Position numbers and translations under genes: made by a program
The notes under the pieces: model-generated
Databases searched by the model: none
Seen by the model: the letters and a program-made list of their open reading frames with translations, nothing else
Told to the model about the DNA's origin: nothing
Part shown: one piece after another, positions 17,975 through 25,674 of the stretch
Layout: each line of letters opens with the position of its first letter
How positions within the stretch are numbered: the stretch's first letter is position 1
NCBI GenBank assembly: GCA_017940185.1
Contig: JAGAZE010000012.1
Span: 1 to 43,627 of the forward strand
DNA: 43,627 nt
Reading direction: 5' to 3'
DNA from: Bacteroidaceae bacterium
GTDB lineage: Bacteria > Bacteroidota > Bacteroidia > Bacteroidales > Bacteroidaceae

Positions 17975-18529
17975 TTACTGGTTGAGTGCCTTTTGTATGG
18001 CGCGCTGCGCTTCAGGGTCACTGTAGGAGTTGAGCAGGTCTACAACGGCCTGCTGCACGTCGGGTTGGTTGAGCGCCTCCTGTTCAATGTCATCGGCAAC
18101 GGCGAGTGTAGAGTCGAGGTGGCGGTGTATGGCGCCGATATCGTCAATGCGCTTGCCGTCTACAATCATGTAGCTTCCTTTGTAGAGTGCGTCCAGATAT
18201 GCCATCTTCTGTGCGTGTGCATTTACGCTTATCCCTGCTATGAGCACCACGAAGGCAGCTATAGCCGCCGCCGCCGACCATATACGTCTGACGGCATCGG
18301 GCTTGCCGACGGGAACGGGGGCGTGAACCGAAGTTGACCGAGTGGATGACACACTGACAGAGACGGGGGCGCTGACGGCAGCCATGTCGCGAAACATCTC
18401 CCGTAGGGGCAGATGCGCTTCGTCCACATCGTCGGAGGCGAAGTAGGCATAGAGCATCTGCTCTTCGGCCAGTGTGGTGGCACCGTCGAAGTAGCGGTCG
18501 ATGAGTTGTTGAATGTTGTCGGTAGTCAT
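17975..18529 (-). CDS. Probable anti-sigma factor, single-pass membrane protein
   Basis: A 184-residue protein. The N-terminal part (IQQLIDRYFDGATTLAEEQMLYAYFAS, residues 5-31) has the short zinc-less anti-sigma look common in Bacteroidales ECF operons. One membrane segment is at about 83-105 (IWSAAAAIAAFVVLIAGISV). The C-terminal 75 residues would be periplasmic and are rich in Asp, Gln and Ala. Its start overlaps the sigma gene end by four bases (ATGA), the standard arrangement for a sigma/anti-sigma pair. The assignment is from context and topology; no catalytic or metal motif was seen. Confidence 0.65.
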   Translation of the reverse strand: MTTDNIQQLIDRYFDGATTLAEEQMLYAYFASDDVDEAHLPLREMFRDMAAVSAPVSVSVSSTRSTSVHAPVPVGKPDAVRRIWSAAAAIAAFVVLIAGISVNAHAQKMAYLDALYKGSYMIVDGKRIDDIGAIHRHLDSTLAVADDIEQEALNQPDVQQAVVDLLNSYSDPEAQRAIQKALNQ

Positions 18530-19011
18530 AGCTGTCGGTATTTCTTCAGATATTGGTCTCTCACGGCGCGTCGTGCTCGGCTCAGTTGTTGTCGCACGGC
18601 AGCTTCGTTGGCGCCGGCCTCTGCTGCCAGACTTTTCATGTCCAATCCTTCCAGGTGTCGCAGGGTGAGAATGCGTTGTTGTTGCTCGGGCAGGTTGGCC
18701 ACTATTTTCATCATTCGCTCCACGCGGTCGGCATTGTATTCATCGCCATTGTCTGTGCCGATGTCCACATCATTGTTGAGTGGCACTGTCTTTTTCTTTT
18801 TCCTCAGTTCGTCGATGGCGATGTTGCGGAGCACCGTCTTCGCCCAGGGTTGTATGGGATGGTGCAGTTGTCGGTGCTGTCGCCACAGTCGCACGAGTGT
18901 CTCCTGCACGATGTCTTCCGCCGAGTCGTCGTCGGGCATGTAGCGGCGCGCCACGTGGGCAAGCCAGCTGCGCAGGCGTTCTGCTTCGTTCTTAAACTCT
19001 TCGGAAGTCAT
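18526..19011 (-). CDS. ECF-type RNA polymerase sigma factor
   Basis: A 161-residue sigma-70-family protein with only regions 2 and 4, so of the extracytoplasmic function type. Region 2 is at about 20-75 (DDSAEDIVQETLVRLWRQHR, then PWAKTVLRNIAIDELRKKKK). Region 4 is at about 105-155 (LPEQQQRILTLRHLEGLDMK, then AAVRQQLSRARRAVRDQ). It heads the operon sigma, anti-sigma, DUF5024-like, GIN lipoprotein and probably controls it; a matching promoter-like sequence is at 19064-19036. The signal it answers is not evident, but all three partners are membrane or exported, so an envelope cue is likely. Confidence 0.93.
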   Translation of the reverse strand: MTSEEFKNEAERLRSWLAHVARRYMPDDDSAEDIVQETLVRLWRQHRQLHHPIQPWAKTVLRNIAIDELRKKKKTVPLNNDVDIGTDNGDEYNADRVERMMKIVANLPEQQQRILTLRHLEGLDMKSLAAEAGANEAAVRQQLSRARRAVRDQYLKKYRQL

Positions 19012-19020
19012 GTAAGGTGT

Positions 19021-19064
19021 GCGTACTCTTTACCCATAGTACGCATAGGGGCGTCATTTGTGAC
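19021..19064 (-). promoter_or_regulatory. Candidate ECF-type autoregulated promoter with inverted repeat
   Basis: No TAnnTTTG box precedes the sigma gene. Instead the minus strand has GTCAC (19064-19060), a 16-base gap, then CGTACTAT (19043-19036), similar in shape to ECF promoters (-35 GTnAC type, -10 CGTAnTAT type). The start would be about 18 bases upstream of the ATG. The -10 lies in a 7-bp inverted repeat, GCGTACT (19021-19027) and AGTACGC (19038-19044), a possible operator. Confidence 0.45.
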
Positions 19065-19087
19065 AGAGAATTGCACATTTTTTTCGT

Positions 19088-19570
19088 CTACTTTGCATCC
19101 CATCTGCGCAACACTTCCTGTGCTTGCTGCATATGGCGGCGGTCGCGACGCAGGCGGCGGTCGACAATAAGGCCGAAGTTGAATGTTAATCCGCTGACAG
19201 GCTTCTGATAGATTTGGTTTTCGTGTACGCGATTCATCTGTCTACGCAGGTCGGAACTGATTCCCATCACGACCACTTCGTCGATTTCGTAGCGCAACGG
19301 CACCAGATACATCGTGTCTTCTATCTCGGCGTAGGCCAACTTGTCGCGTGCGTATTCCACATGCGAGAAACTGATGCTGTCGAACATCTGCCGCACCTCT
19401 ACCTGCCCCAGGCGGTTGGTGAGCACGGCGGGAGAGCGATCGCAACGCACCGATACGCCCTTCACGGGCAAACCCGTCTCGAAGTCGACCACCACAATCT
19501 TGCGCTGCGCCATGACAACGGCACTGACGCAGAGCAAAAGAAGGATGAACACAAGGGAGCGAAACTTCAT
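19088..19570 (-). CDS. Small exported protein with CarboxypepD_reg/transthyretin-like domain
   Basis: A 160-residue protein with a signal peptide (FRSLVFILLLLCVSAVVMAQ). The next part, RKIVVVDFETGLPVKGVSVRCD, then VLTNRLGQVEV and ISFSHVEYARDKLAYAEIED, follows the carboxypeptidase-regulatory-like beta-sandwich found at the N-terminus of many Bacteroidetes outer-membrane proteins, here standing alone. The C-terminal 60 residues are basic (RRLRRDRRHMQQAQEVLRRW). The start is put at the Met before the signal peptide rather than at 19603. It has its own consensus promoter and is divergent from hutI. Role unknown. Confidence 0.65.
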   Translation of the reverse strand: MKFRSLVFILLLLCVSAVVMAQRKIVVVDFETGLPVKGVSVRCDRSPAVLTNRLGQVEVRQMFDSISFSHVEYARDKLAYAEIEDTMYLVPLRYEIDEVVVMGISSDLRRQMNRVHENQIYQKPVSGLTFNFGLIVDRRLRRDRRHMQQAQEVLRRWDAK

Positions 19571-19600
19571 ACGGGGGAGGGAGTGATGATTGTTGCAGCG

Positions 19601-19632
19601 CAAAATTACGTCAACAAGTTGTCATTGGCAAA
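19601..19632 (-). promoter_or_regulatory. Promoter of the small transthyretin-like gene
   Basis: On the minus strand TTTG (19632-19629) and TAATTTTG (19608-19601) are 20 bases apart, matching the Bacteroidetes consensus. The ATG is at 19570. Confidence 0.7.
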
Positions 19633-19688
19633 CCCTGGCAGGGTGGGAAGACTGTTTTTTACGAAAGTATAACATTTGTTTTCATTCG

Positions 19689-19719
19689 TTTGCCGTTAAA
19701 GAAATGTTTTGTACTTTCG
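19689..19719 (+). promoter_or_regulatory. hutI promoter
   Basis: TTTG (19689-19692) and TACTTTCG (19712-19719, one mismatch to TAnnTTTG) are 19 bases apart. A purine-rich GAGGAGG (19731-19737) and AGAGG (19744-19748) precede the ATG at 19751. This shows that hutI has its own promoter and is not simply read from the ftcD operon. Confidence 0.65.
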
Positions 19720-19750
19720 CAGAATGGATTGAGGAGGAAGGAAGAGGATA

Positions 19751-21019
19751 ATGATGACACCTATCTTACACCACATGGAACGACTTCTTATACACAACAT
19801 CGGCACTTTGGCTGGCATTCGCCCTGCTGGCACACTTCGTGTGTGCGGCAGCGACATGGCGGAGTTTCCCACTTTGGACAATGCCTGGCTGCTTTCGGAA
19901 GACGGCAGCATAGCCGCTTTTGGAGAGATGAGCAACTGTCCGGCGGAGCCTGATGCCCAACGCTTCGACGCCCAGGGGGGCATGGTACTTCCCGCATTCT
20001 GCGACAGCCACACGCACATCGTGTTTGCAGGCAGCCGCGAGGGCGAGTTTGTTGACAAAATCAATGGTCTGAGCTACGAAGAGATAGCACGGCGCGGCGG
20101 CGGCATTCTCAACTCTGCCGACCTGCTGCACACCTACAGCGAGGAACGTCTGTTTGAGGAAGCCGAAAAACGTGTGCGCGAGGTGATAAGCAAGGGAACT
20201 GGCTGCATCGAGATAAAGAGCGGCTACGGTCTCACCCTCGACGACGAGCTGAAGATGCTGCGTGTCATCCGCCGCATCAAGCAGGCATTCCCTCAACTCA
20301 TCGTGCGTGCCACATTCCTCGGCGCACATGCCGTGGGACGCGCCTATCAGGGCCGACAGACCGACTACGTGAAGCACATCATTGCCGACATGCTGCCCGC
20401 TGTGGCGCAGGAGAAGCTTGCCGACTTCATCGATGTGTTCTGCGACCGGGGCTTCTTCACTCCTGAAGAGACGTCGTTGCTGCTCGGCGAAGGAAGCAAA
20501 TATGGCCTGCGTGGCAAAATCCATGGCCAGGAACTTGCCGACTCTGGCGGCGTGGAGGTGGCAGTGAAACACAGCGCACTCTCCGTCGACCATCTGGAAG
20601 CGATGACCGACCGTGACATTGAGTTGCTGAAGGGCGCCGACACCATCCCCACGGCACTGCCAGGCACTTCGTTCTTCCTCAACATGCCGTTTGCTCCGGC
20701 ACGAAAGATAATCAGCGCCGGACTGCCTCTTGCCACTGCCAGCGACTACAACCCCGGCTCTACACCATCGGGCGACATGAAGTTTGTGGTGAGTCTGGCC
20801 TGCATCAAGATGCGCCTCACCCCCGCCGAAGCCCTCAACGCTGCCACGCTGAACACCGCCGCCGCCATGGGAACCAGCCATCTGACTGGGTCGGTGACAG
20901 TGGGCAAGCGCGCCAACCTGCTCATCACACAACCCATACCTTCTATCGACTTCATCCCCTACGCCTACACCACACCCATCATCCGCCAAGTGATACTGGC
21001 AGGAAAGCCTGTGGCGTGA
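19751..21019 (+). CDS. hutI: Imidazolonepropionase
   Basis: HutI opens imidazolonepropionate to formiminoglutamate, the third step of histidine breakdown. It is a metal-dependent amidohydrolase of about 415 residues; metal ligands are visible in PAFCDSHTHIVFAGSREGEF (about 75-95), and GAHAVG (about 197), the conserved IHGQELADSGGVE (about 260) and TASDYNPGSTPSG (about 330) segments agree with the family. The first ATG (19751) has a ribosome site; the family-like start MERLLIHNIGTLAGI at 19775 is also possible. It is separated from ftcD-hutU-hutH by an unrelated minus-strand operon. Confidence 0.95.
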   Translation: MMTPILHHMERLLIHNIGTLAGIRPAGTLRVCGSDMAEFPTLDNAWLLSEDGSIAAFGEMSNCPAEPDAQRFDAQGGMVLPAFCDSHTHIVFAGSREGEFVDKINGLSYEEIARRGGGILNSADLLHTYSEERLFEEAEKRVREVISKGTGCIEIKSGYGLTLDDELKMLRVIRRIKQAFPQLIVRATFLGAHAVGRAYQGRQTDYVKHIIADMLPAVAQEKLADFIDVFCDRGFFTPEETSLLLGEGSKYGLRGKIHGQELADSGGVEVAVKHSALSVDHLEAMTDRDIELLKGADTIPTALPGTSFFLNMPFAPARKIISAGLPLATASDYNPGSTPSGDMKFVVSLACIKMRLTPAEALNAATLNTAAAMGTSHLTGSVTVGKRANLLITQPIPSIDFIPYAYTTPIIRQVILAGKPVA

Positions 21020-21076
21020 GCTATGGCGCGTATATGCAAGAACTGATATTTGAAATTCACCATTTATCACTATTCC

Positions 21077-21892
21077 ATGCCTCATCCCATTGTCAGCACC
21101 CTGCTGGCTTGGTATGCCCACCACGGGCGCGACCTGCCTTGGCGACACACACGCGATGCCTACGCCGTGTGGCTGAGCGAAGTGATCTTGCAGCAGACAC
21201 GCGTGAGCCAGGGCATGGACTACTGGCACCGCTTCATGCAACAATGGCCCACCGTGGAAGCGCTGGCTGCTGCCACAGAAGACGAAGTGCTCAGACAATG
21301 GCAGGGACTGGGCTACTACTCGCGCGCACGCCATCTGCTCACCGCAGCGCGGCAGGTAAAGGAAAGGGGTGCCTTCCCACACACCGCCGAGCAACTGCGC
21401 CAACTGAAAGGCGTGGGCCCCTACACCGCAGCGGCAGTGGCGAGCTTCGCCTTCGGGCAGGATGTAGTGGCTATGGATGGCAACGTACTGCGCGTTGTAA
21501 GCCGACTCTTTGACATTGACACACCCATCGATACCGCCAAGGGACAACACGAGATACACCAGCTGGCGCAACAACTGCTGCCCACAGGGCGCAGTGCCGA
21601 CTATAATGCCGCACTGATGGACTTCGGCGCCAATATGTGTGCTCCCACGCCACGGTGCAACAGGTGCCCGCTGGCAGCACAGTGTCTCGCCAATGCCAAT
21701 GGCACAGCACAACAACGACCGGTGAAGAGTAAACGGAGCAAGCCCAAAGAGCAACACCTACTATATATATATATGGTGTGGCAAGGGAAGTATACCGCAC
21801 TGCGCCGGCGCCCGGCAGGCGATATATGGCAAGGACTGTGGGAGCCATTGTGTATTGAGGAGGGAAAGGTCGGAAGAGGAGAGAGGAGATAG
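21077..21892 (+). CDS. mutY: MutY, catalytic part, ended by an in-frame stop
   Basis: MutY removes adenine paired with 8-oxoguanine. The 271-residue product keeps the helix-hairpin-helix glycosylase domain: the catalytic Glu (WLSEVILQQTRVSQG), the hairpin LRQLKGVGPYTAAAVASFAFG and the Asp of VAMDGNVLRV. The iron-sulphur cysteines are at CAPTPRCNRCPLAAQC, but the first gap is five residues where six is usual. The NUDIX-like C-terminal domain starts (VWQGKYTALRRRPAGDIWQGLW) and then the frame hits TAG at 21890-21892 inside a polypurine tract. The remainder continues in the same frame. It may be a pseudogene, a truncated enzyme with weaker 8-oxoG recognition, or a sequencing artefact. Confidence 0.85.
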   Translation: MPHPIVSTLLAWYAHHGRDLPWRHTRDAYAVWLSEVILQQTRVSQGMDYWHRFMQQWPTVEALAAATEDEVLRQWQGLGYYSRARHLLTAARQVKERGAFPHTAEQLRQLKGVGPYTAAAVASFAFGQDVVAMDGNVLRVVSRLFDIDTPIDTAKGQHEIHQLAQQLLPTGRSADYNAALMDFGANMCAPTPRCNRCPLAAQCLANANGTAQQRPVKSKRSKPKEQHLLYIYMVWQGKYTALRRRPAGDIWQGLWEPLCIEEGKVGRGERR

Positions 21893-21916
21893 GAGAGAGG
21901 AGAGTTTGGGGAGGGG
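21860..21916. repeat. Polypurine tract within mutY
   Basis: GGA/GAG-rich stretch of nearly pure purine on the plus strand. Its part at 21895-21915 matches 24208-24228 (rsmD leader) at 20 of 21 bases. The stop codon that cuts mutY lies in it, so the tract's gain or growth is the likely cause. Confidence 0.7.
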
Positions 21917-22138
21917 GTGTTGACGCTGTTGGCAAGCAACGTAAAGCATCAGCTCACACACCGCACACTCTATGCCACTTTCTATCTGCTTACCTGCCAG
22001 GAGCGCCCACAGCTGCCCGATGAATACACGTGGCTGCCTATCTCCGAACGACAACGCTATGCCGTGCCACGACTGATAGAGAAGCTCTTCGCCCTTGCCG
22101 ACAAATACATTGAGACCGCCGCACACACACTTCAATAA
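21893..22138 (+). pseudogene. mutY: Remainder of the MutY C-terminal domain, after the in-frame stop
   Basis: The frame goes on without shift after the TAG and reads NVKHQLTHRTLYATFYLL, the family's conserved C-terminal motif, then PISERQRYAVPRLIEKLFALADKYIE, and stops at 22138. A Met at 21917 could start a 73-residue peptide, but no ribosome site is evident and alone it should not have a function. This shows that the gene was once full length. Confidence 0.8.
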
Positions 22139-22192
22139 CCACACCTTCGGCCTGTTGCCCCACCACAGCAATCATCGTCAACCTACAACGCC

Positions 22193-23617
22193 ATGACCTA
22201 TCTGCACTGGATACTGCTCGCCGTCTACGCCATCGTCACTGCCGCCACGATAGTGGCCGTACTGGTTGACGACCGTCAGCCCGTAAAGGCGCTGGCGTGG
22301 CTATTGGTGCTGCTGTTTCTGCCCGTGGTGGGCGTGGTGGTATATTTCTTCTTCGGACAGAATGCACGCCACGAACGCATCATCAGCAAACAGAGTCTCG
22401 ACAAGCTCACACGCCGCTCTATGTGGGCCTTCGCCCGCCAGAGCGAGTTGCGTCTGCCCGAACGCTACCGCGAACTCATTCACCTGTTGGCACGCGACGG
22501 AGGAGCACTGCCCTACAAAGACAATGAAGCGAGCATACTTACCAGCGGCAGCGAATTTGTGATGGAGCTGCTGGCGGCCATAGGACGCGCCCGACACCAC
22601 ATACATCTCACCACCTACATTATCAACGACGACGCCCTGGGCAATCTGGTTGCCGATGCGCTGATTGACAAGGCTCGCGGGGGAGTGGCGGTGCGACTCA
22701 TCTACGACGACGTAGGCAGCTGGAAGACACCGAAGGACTTCTTTGAGCGCATGCGCGACGCTGGAATTGATGCCCACGCCTTCATGCCAGTGAAGTTTCC
22801 CGCCTTCACCAGCCGCATCAACTATCGCAATCACCGCAAAGTGTGCATCATCGATGGCCGCGAGGGCTTCGTGGGAGGCATGAACATCGCCCTGCGCTAC
22901 GTGAAGGGCACCAGGCAGCTCGGTGCTTGGCGCGACACGCATCTCCATCTGAAAGGCAGCGCCGTGCACGGACTGCAAACAGCATTCCTCATCGACTGGT
23001 ATTTCGTCGACCGCACACTCATCAACGACAAAGACTACTACCCCACTGCCGCACATACCAGCAACGACTGCTTGGCACAGATAGTGACTTCCGACCCCAC
23101 AAACCGCTATCCCGAAATGGAACAGGCCTATGTGAAGATATTGGCCGAAGCCAAACGCTACGTCTACATGGCCACGCCCTATTTTCTTCCCACCGAACCT
23201 GTGCTCTTTGCCATGCGCATGGCGGCACAGGCAGGTATCGACGTGCGACTGATGATACCCTATCACGCCGACAGCAAAATAGTGGAATGGGCTAGCCGAA
23301 GCTTCGTGGCAACCATAGAAGAAGCGGGCGTGAAGGTGTTGCTCTACAAAGGAGGATTCAACCACTCCAAACTGCTTGTCAGCGACGACAGCCTCGCATC
23401 GTGTGGAAGCACGAACATCGACTTCCGGAGCTTCAACAACAATTTTGAGGTGAATGCTTTCTTCTACGACAGTGCCATAGCACAGCAAATGAAGCAGGTG
23501 TTTATGGCCGATGCACAACAATGCATCCCCCTTGCCGAAGCCCCCACACTGCTGCGGCGACCACTGCTGCAACACATTTGGGAAGGATTTGTGAGACTCT
23601 TCGCACCGTTGCTCTGA
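22193..23617 (+). CDS. cls: Cardiolipin synthase
   Basis: A phospholipase-D superfamily membrane enzyme that joins two phosphatidylglycerols to cardiolipin. Two N-terminal membrane helices (WILLAVYAIVTAATIVAVLV and ALAWLLVLLFLPVVGVVVYF, residues 6-60) precede two HKD domains: NHRKVCIIDGREGFVGG (about 218-234) and NHSKLLVSDDSLASCGSTN (about 393-411). The length of 474 is normal for ClsA-type enzymes. It begins 54 bases after the mutY remnant and is convergent with rsmD; a perfect 12-bp palindrome TGCCCGCGGGCA (23636-23647) lies between the two. Confidence 0.95.
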   Translation: MTYLHWILLAVYAIVTAATIVAVLVDDRQPVKALAWLLVLLFLPVVGVVVYFFFGQNARHERIISKQSLDKLTRRSMWAFARQSELRLPERYRELIHLLARDGGALPYKDNEASILTSGSEFVMELLAAIGRARHHIHLTTYIINDDALGNLVADALIDKARGGVAVRLIYDDVGSWKTPKDFFERMRDAGIDAHAFMPVKFPAFTSRINYRNHRKVCIIDGREGFVGGMNIALRYVKGTRQLGAWRDTHLHLKGSAVHGLQTAFLIDWYFVDRTLINDKDYYPTAAHTSNDCLAQIVTSDPTNRYPEMEQAYVKILAEAKRYVYMATPYFLPTEPVLFAMRMAAQAGIDVRLMIPYHADSKIVEWASRSFVATIEEAGVKVLLYKGGFNHSKLLVSDDSLASCGSTNIDFRSFNNNFEVNAFFYDSAIAQQMKQVFMADAQQCIPLAEAPTLLRRPLLQHIWEGFVRLFAPLL

Positions 23618-23656
23618 CCCTTGACAGCAGCAACGTGCCCGCGGGCAAAGGAAAGA

Positions 23657-24187
23657 CTAACGAAAGAAACTGAAATTGACACTCCCATACTGCCGATGGT
23701 CGAAGCAGCGTGGGTGTTGCTGGAAGGAGTGGTCCTTGCCATGCTCGAGCACAAACACTCCGCCCTCCCTTAGCACAGACTTTTCGAACACCACTTCGGG
23801 CAGCGTGGCAAGCTGCTTGAGCGCATAGGGCGGGTCGGCGAAAACAATGTCGAACTGCTGACGGCACTGCTTAAGATAGCGAAACACATCGGCACGCACC
23901 GCACGCACGTTGAGACAGCCCAGCTTGGCCAGACACTGGCGGATGAAAGCATAGTGATCGCGGTCGGCCTCCACACTAATCACCTCGTCGCAACCGCGCG
24001 ACAGCAACTCATACGTGATGCTGCCCGTGCCGCTGAAGAGGTCGAGCGCAGCAGCACCGTCGAAGCCGACATACCCCTGCAACACATTGAAGAGATTTTC
24101 CTTGGCAAAGTCGGTAGTGGGCCTTGCCTTAAAACTGTGCGGTATGTCGAAATGCCGACCGCGATACTGACCAGAGACGATACGCAT
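23657..24187 (-). CDS. rsmD: 16S rRNA (guanine966-N2)-methyltransferase RsmD
   Basis: RsmD methylates G966 of 16S rRNA during small-subunit assembly. The start MRIVSGQYRGRHFDIP is typical and fixes the ATG at 24187; the frame extends to 24262 but only through a translated pyrimidine tract. The SAM-binding motif is DLFSGTGSITYELLSRG (about 71-87) and the catalytic motif is FADPPY (about 140). The length of 176 is normal. It follows the DUF3822-like gene, a pairing that I recall as common in Bacteroidales. Confidence 0.94.
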   Translation of the reverse strand: MRIVSGQYRGRHFDIPHSFKARPTTDFAKENLFNVLQGYVGFDGAAALDLFSGTGSITYELLSRGCDEVISVEADRDHYAFIRQCLAKLGCLNVRAVRADVFRYLKQCRQQFDIVFADPPYALKQLATLPEVVFEKSVLREGGVFVLEHGKDHSFQQHPRCFDHRQYGSVNFSFFR

Positions 24188-24245
24188 TTTGAAAGAGGGA
24201 GAGAGGGGAGAGGAGAGTTCGGGGAGGGATGGAGGGGAGAATGTG
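24188..24245. repeat. Polypurine tract between the DUF3822-like gene and rsmD
   Basis: The plus strand is nearly all G and A here; on the transcribed strand of these genes it is pyrimidine-rich and fills the short gap before the rsmD ATG, leaving no normal ribosome site. Positions 24208-24228 repeat the mutY tract with one mismatch. Confidence 0.7.
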
Positions 24246-24265
24246 CGGATTGTCAAGCCCATTTC

Positions 24266-25069
24266 TCAACTATTGGCTGCTGCCAGCAAGTCGGCGGGCA
24301 GATTTGCCGTGGTTTGCGTGCCACATGCTTCGCACAGCTCTGCCTCTGCATGCGGCTCTACATGGAGCAGGAAGGTGCGCAGGCGGTCGGTGAGCCATTC
24401 TTCCTGTGGCAGCATGCCAAGCAGGCGCAGGCGGTCTTTCTCATGCCGCAGGCCCAGCTGCTCCCATACGAAGAGGATGTAGTAGAGCACGTCGTGGGCA
24501 TGCGATGCAGCAAAGCGATTGGCAAACTTCAACCGATTGCCGTTCACAGCAAAGAGTTCCAGACTCTCATCGGCAGCATAGGCATAGAGCGAGGGTGGAG
24601 TGTTGGCAGCCTGTTGGCGCTGTGCATACTGCCATAATGCCGTAGCGGCAGGGCGATAGTGGGGCACGCCATATTTCCGCACCACGGCATCGAGCGCCTG
24701 CGGCACGGTGAAGAGCACGTAGGTAGACAACTCTGGCAGAAAGAGCGGTGCGCCCAGCGGTTCGGCATCGTCGCTGATGGCATAGCGATAGAGCGCCTCG
24801 GCATCGTTGGCCACAAAGTCGTCGGCAGGCACCGTCACATAGCGCGTGGGCAGCAACACCGTCAGGGGAGCATGCGCGGCAGCCAACGCCTCGGTATGCG
24901 TTGTCAGCAGTGTGGCGAGCTCGCCTGCCACATCAGCATCGGGAGAAAAGGGGTGATGCACGAAGACAGCACCGCCATCGGCAGCAGCGCCAGGCAGCGA
25001 AAGGTGGAAAGCATTGGTGCCCAACCGAAGAAGGGGCTGCGAAGAAGTAGAGTTACCAGTTGGTTGCAT
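24266..25069 (-). CDS. DUF3822-like protein
   Basis: A 267-residue soluble protein with no signal peptide. Features agree with the DUF3822 family of Bacteroidetes, which has an actin/ASKHA-like look: a first half with LTVLLPTRYVTVPADDF and LSTYVLFTVPQALDAVVRKYG, and a second half with LELFAVNGNRLKFANRF and DVLYYILFVWEQLGLRHEKDRLRLLG. The Cys-rich C-terminal ELCEACGTQ is unusual. It lies directly upstream of rsmD. Function unknown; the neighbourhood with rsmD is its best clue. Confidence 0.75.
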   Translation of the reverse strand: MQPTGNSTSSQPLLRLGTNAFHLSLPGAAADGGAVFVHHPFSPDADVAGELATLLTTHTEALAAAHAPLTVLLPTRYVTVPADDFVANDAEALYRYAISDDAEPLGAPLFLPELSTYVLFTVPQALDAVVRKYGVPHYRPAATALWQYAQRQQAANTPPSLYAYAADESLELFAVNGNRLKFANRFAASHAHDVLYYILFVWEQLGLRHEKDRLRLLGMLPQEEWLTDRLRTFLLHVEPHAEAELCEACGTQTTANLPADLLAAANS

Positions 25070-25526
25070 TATTGTTAGGTTTGTTGATATCGCCGAACTT
25101 CAGTCCTGGAAAGCGTCCTTGCCGCTCTGCCTGCCTGGCGTGCGCCTTCACCTGATCGGCATCCAATCCGTGCAGATACGTAGCATAAGCGGCTTCACAC
25201 TCCACCAACGGCAGCGGTTCGCCCGACACCGACACATCGTTGCTCACCCTCAGTGTGAAGGCCACGCTGTCGGCATAAGGTATCCATTGCGCCTCGGGCG
25301 GCAGCAGATGCGCCGCGACAAGTGCCTGCCAGTCGTCAGTATAGTGTCCGTAGCGCTCGCAGTAGTGCTCCTCAGCAGCGCGGATAATCAACAGACGCTC
25401 TTTCACCACCTGCTCGCGGCGCGCCACCGCATCGGCAAAGCGCACCGGACGGCACACGCTCACCACGCAGGCGAGAGCCAAAGCGACCACACAGGCCGCA
25501 AGGAGAAGATTAACACGGCGCAACAT
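25053..25526 (-). CDS. Small membrane-anchored protein, unknown function
   Basis: A 157-residue protein with one N-terminal membrane segment (VNLLLAACVVALALACVVSV, residues 4-23) and a helical then mixed exterior part: FADAVARREQVVKERLLIIR, AAEEHYCERYGHYTDDWQAL. This long helix followed by a Tyr/Gly turn resembles type IV pseudopilin-like architecture, but no prepilin cleavage motif is present. The Met at 25526 is preferred over 25565 because it gives a clean membrane anchor. Its end overlaps the DUF3822-like start by 17 bases, so it is first in a three-gene operon with that gene and rsmD. Confidence 0.6.
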   Translation of the reverse strand: MLRRVNLLLAACVVALALACVVSVCRPVRFADAVARREQVVKERLLIIRAAEEHYCERYGHYTDDWQALVAAHLLPPEAQWIPYADSVAFTLRVSNDVSVSGEPLPLVECEAAYATYLHGLDADQVKAHARQAERQGRFPGLKFGDINKPNNNATNW

Positions 25527-25611
25527 AGCAGGACACGGCATAATAGCACAACTCGCAGAGGGCAATGCCCAACCATCACCACAACGGCAAGGTCATTTTG
25601 CGGGCTGAATG

Positions 25612-25652
25612 TTTCGGAAAGTGCAGCAAAAGTAGCACCTTTGTGCCACAAA
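25612..25652. promoter_or_regulatory. Back-to-back divergent promoters
   Basis: CAAAAGTA (25627-25634) is TACTTTTG on the minus strand, and CACCTTTG (25636-25643, one mismatch to consensus) is on the plus strand; a single base separates them. TTTC at 25612-25615 is 20 bases upstream of the plus box. They would serve the small membrane protein operon and the RecD-like helicase. The overlap suggests that the two cannot be occupied at once. Confidence 0.5.
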
Positions 25653-25674
25653 ACAGGTATATGCCCCCTAAAAA

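Noticed and set aside
19766-21757. 663-codon minus-strand open frame over hutI and mutY
   Set aside because: It spans two well-identified genes on the plus strand and has no domain of its own; the lack of stops follows from codon use.
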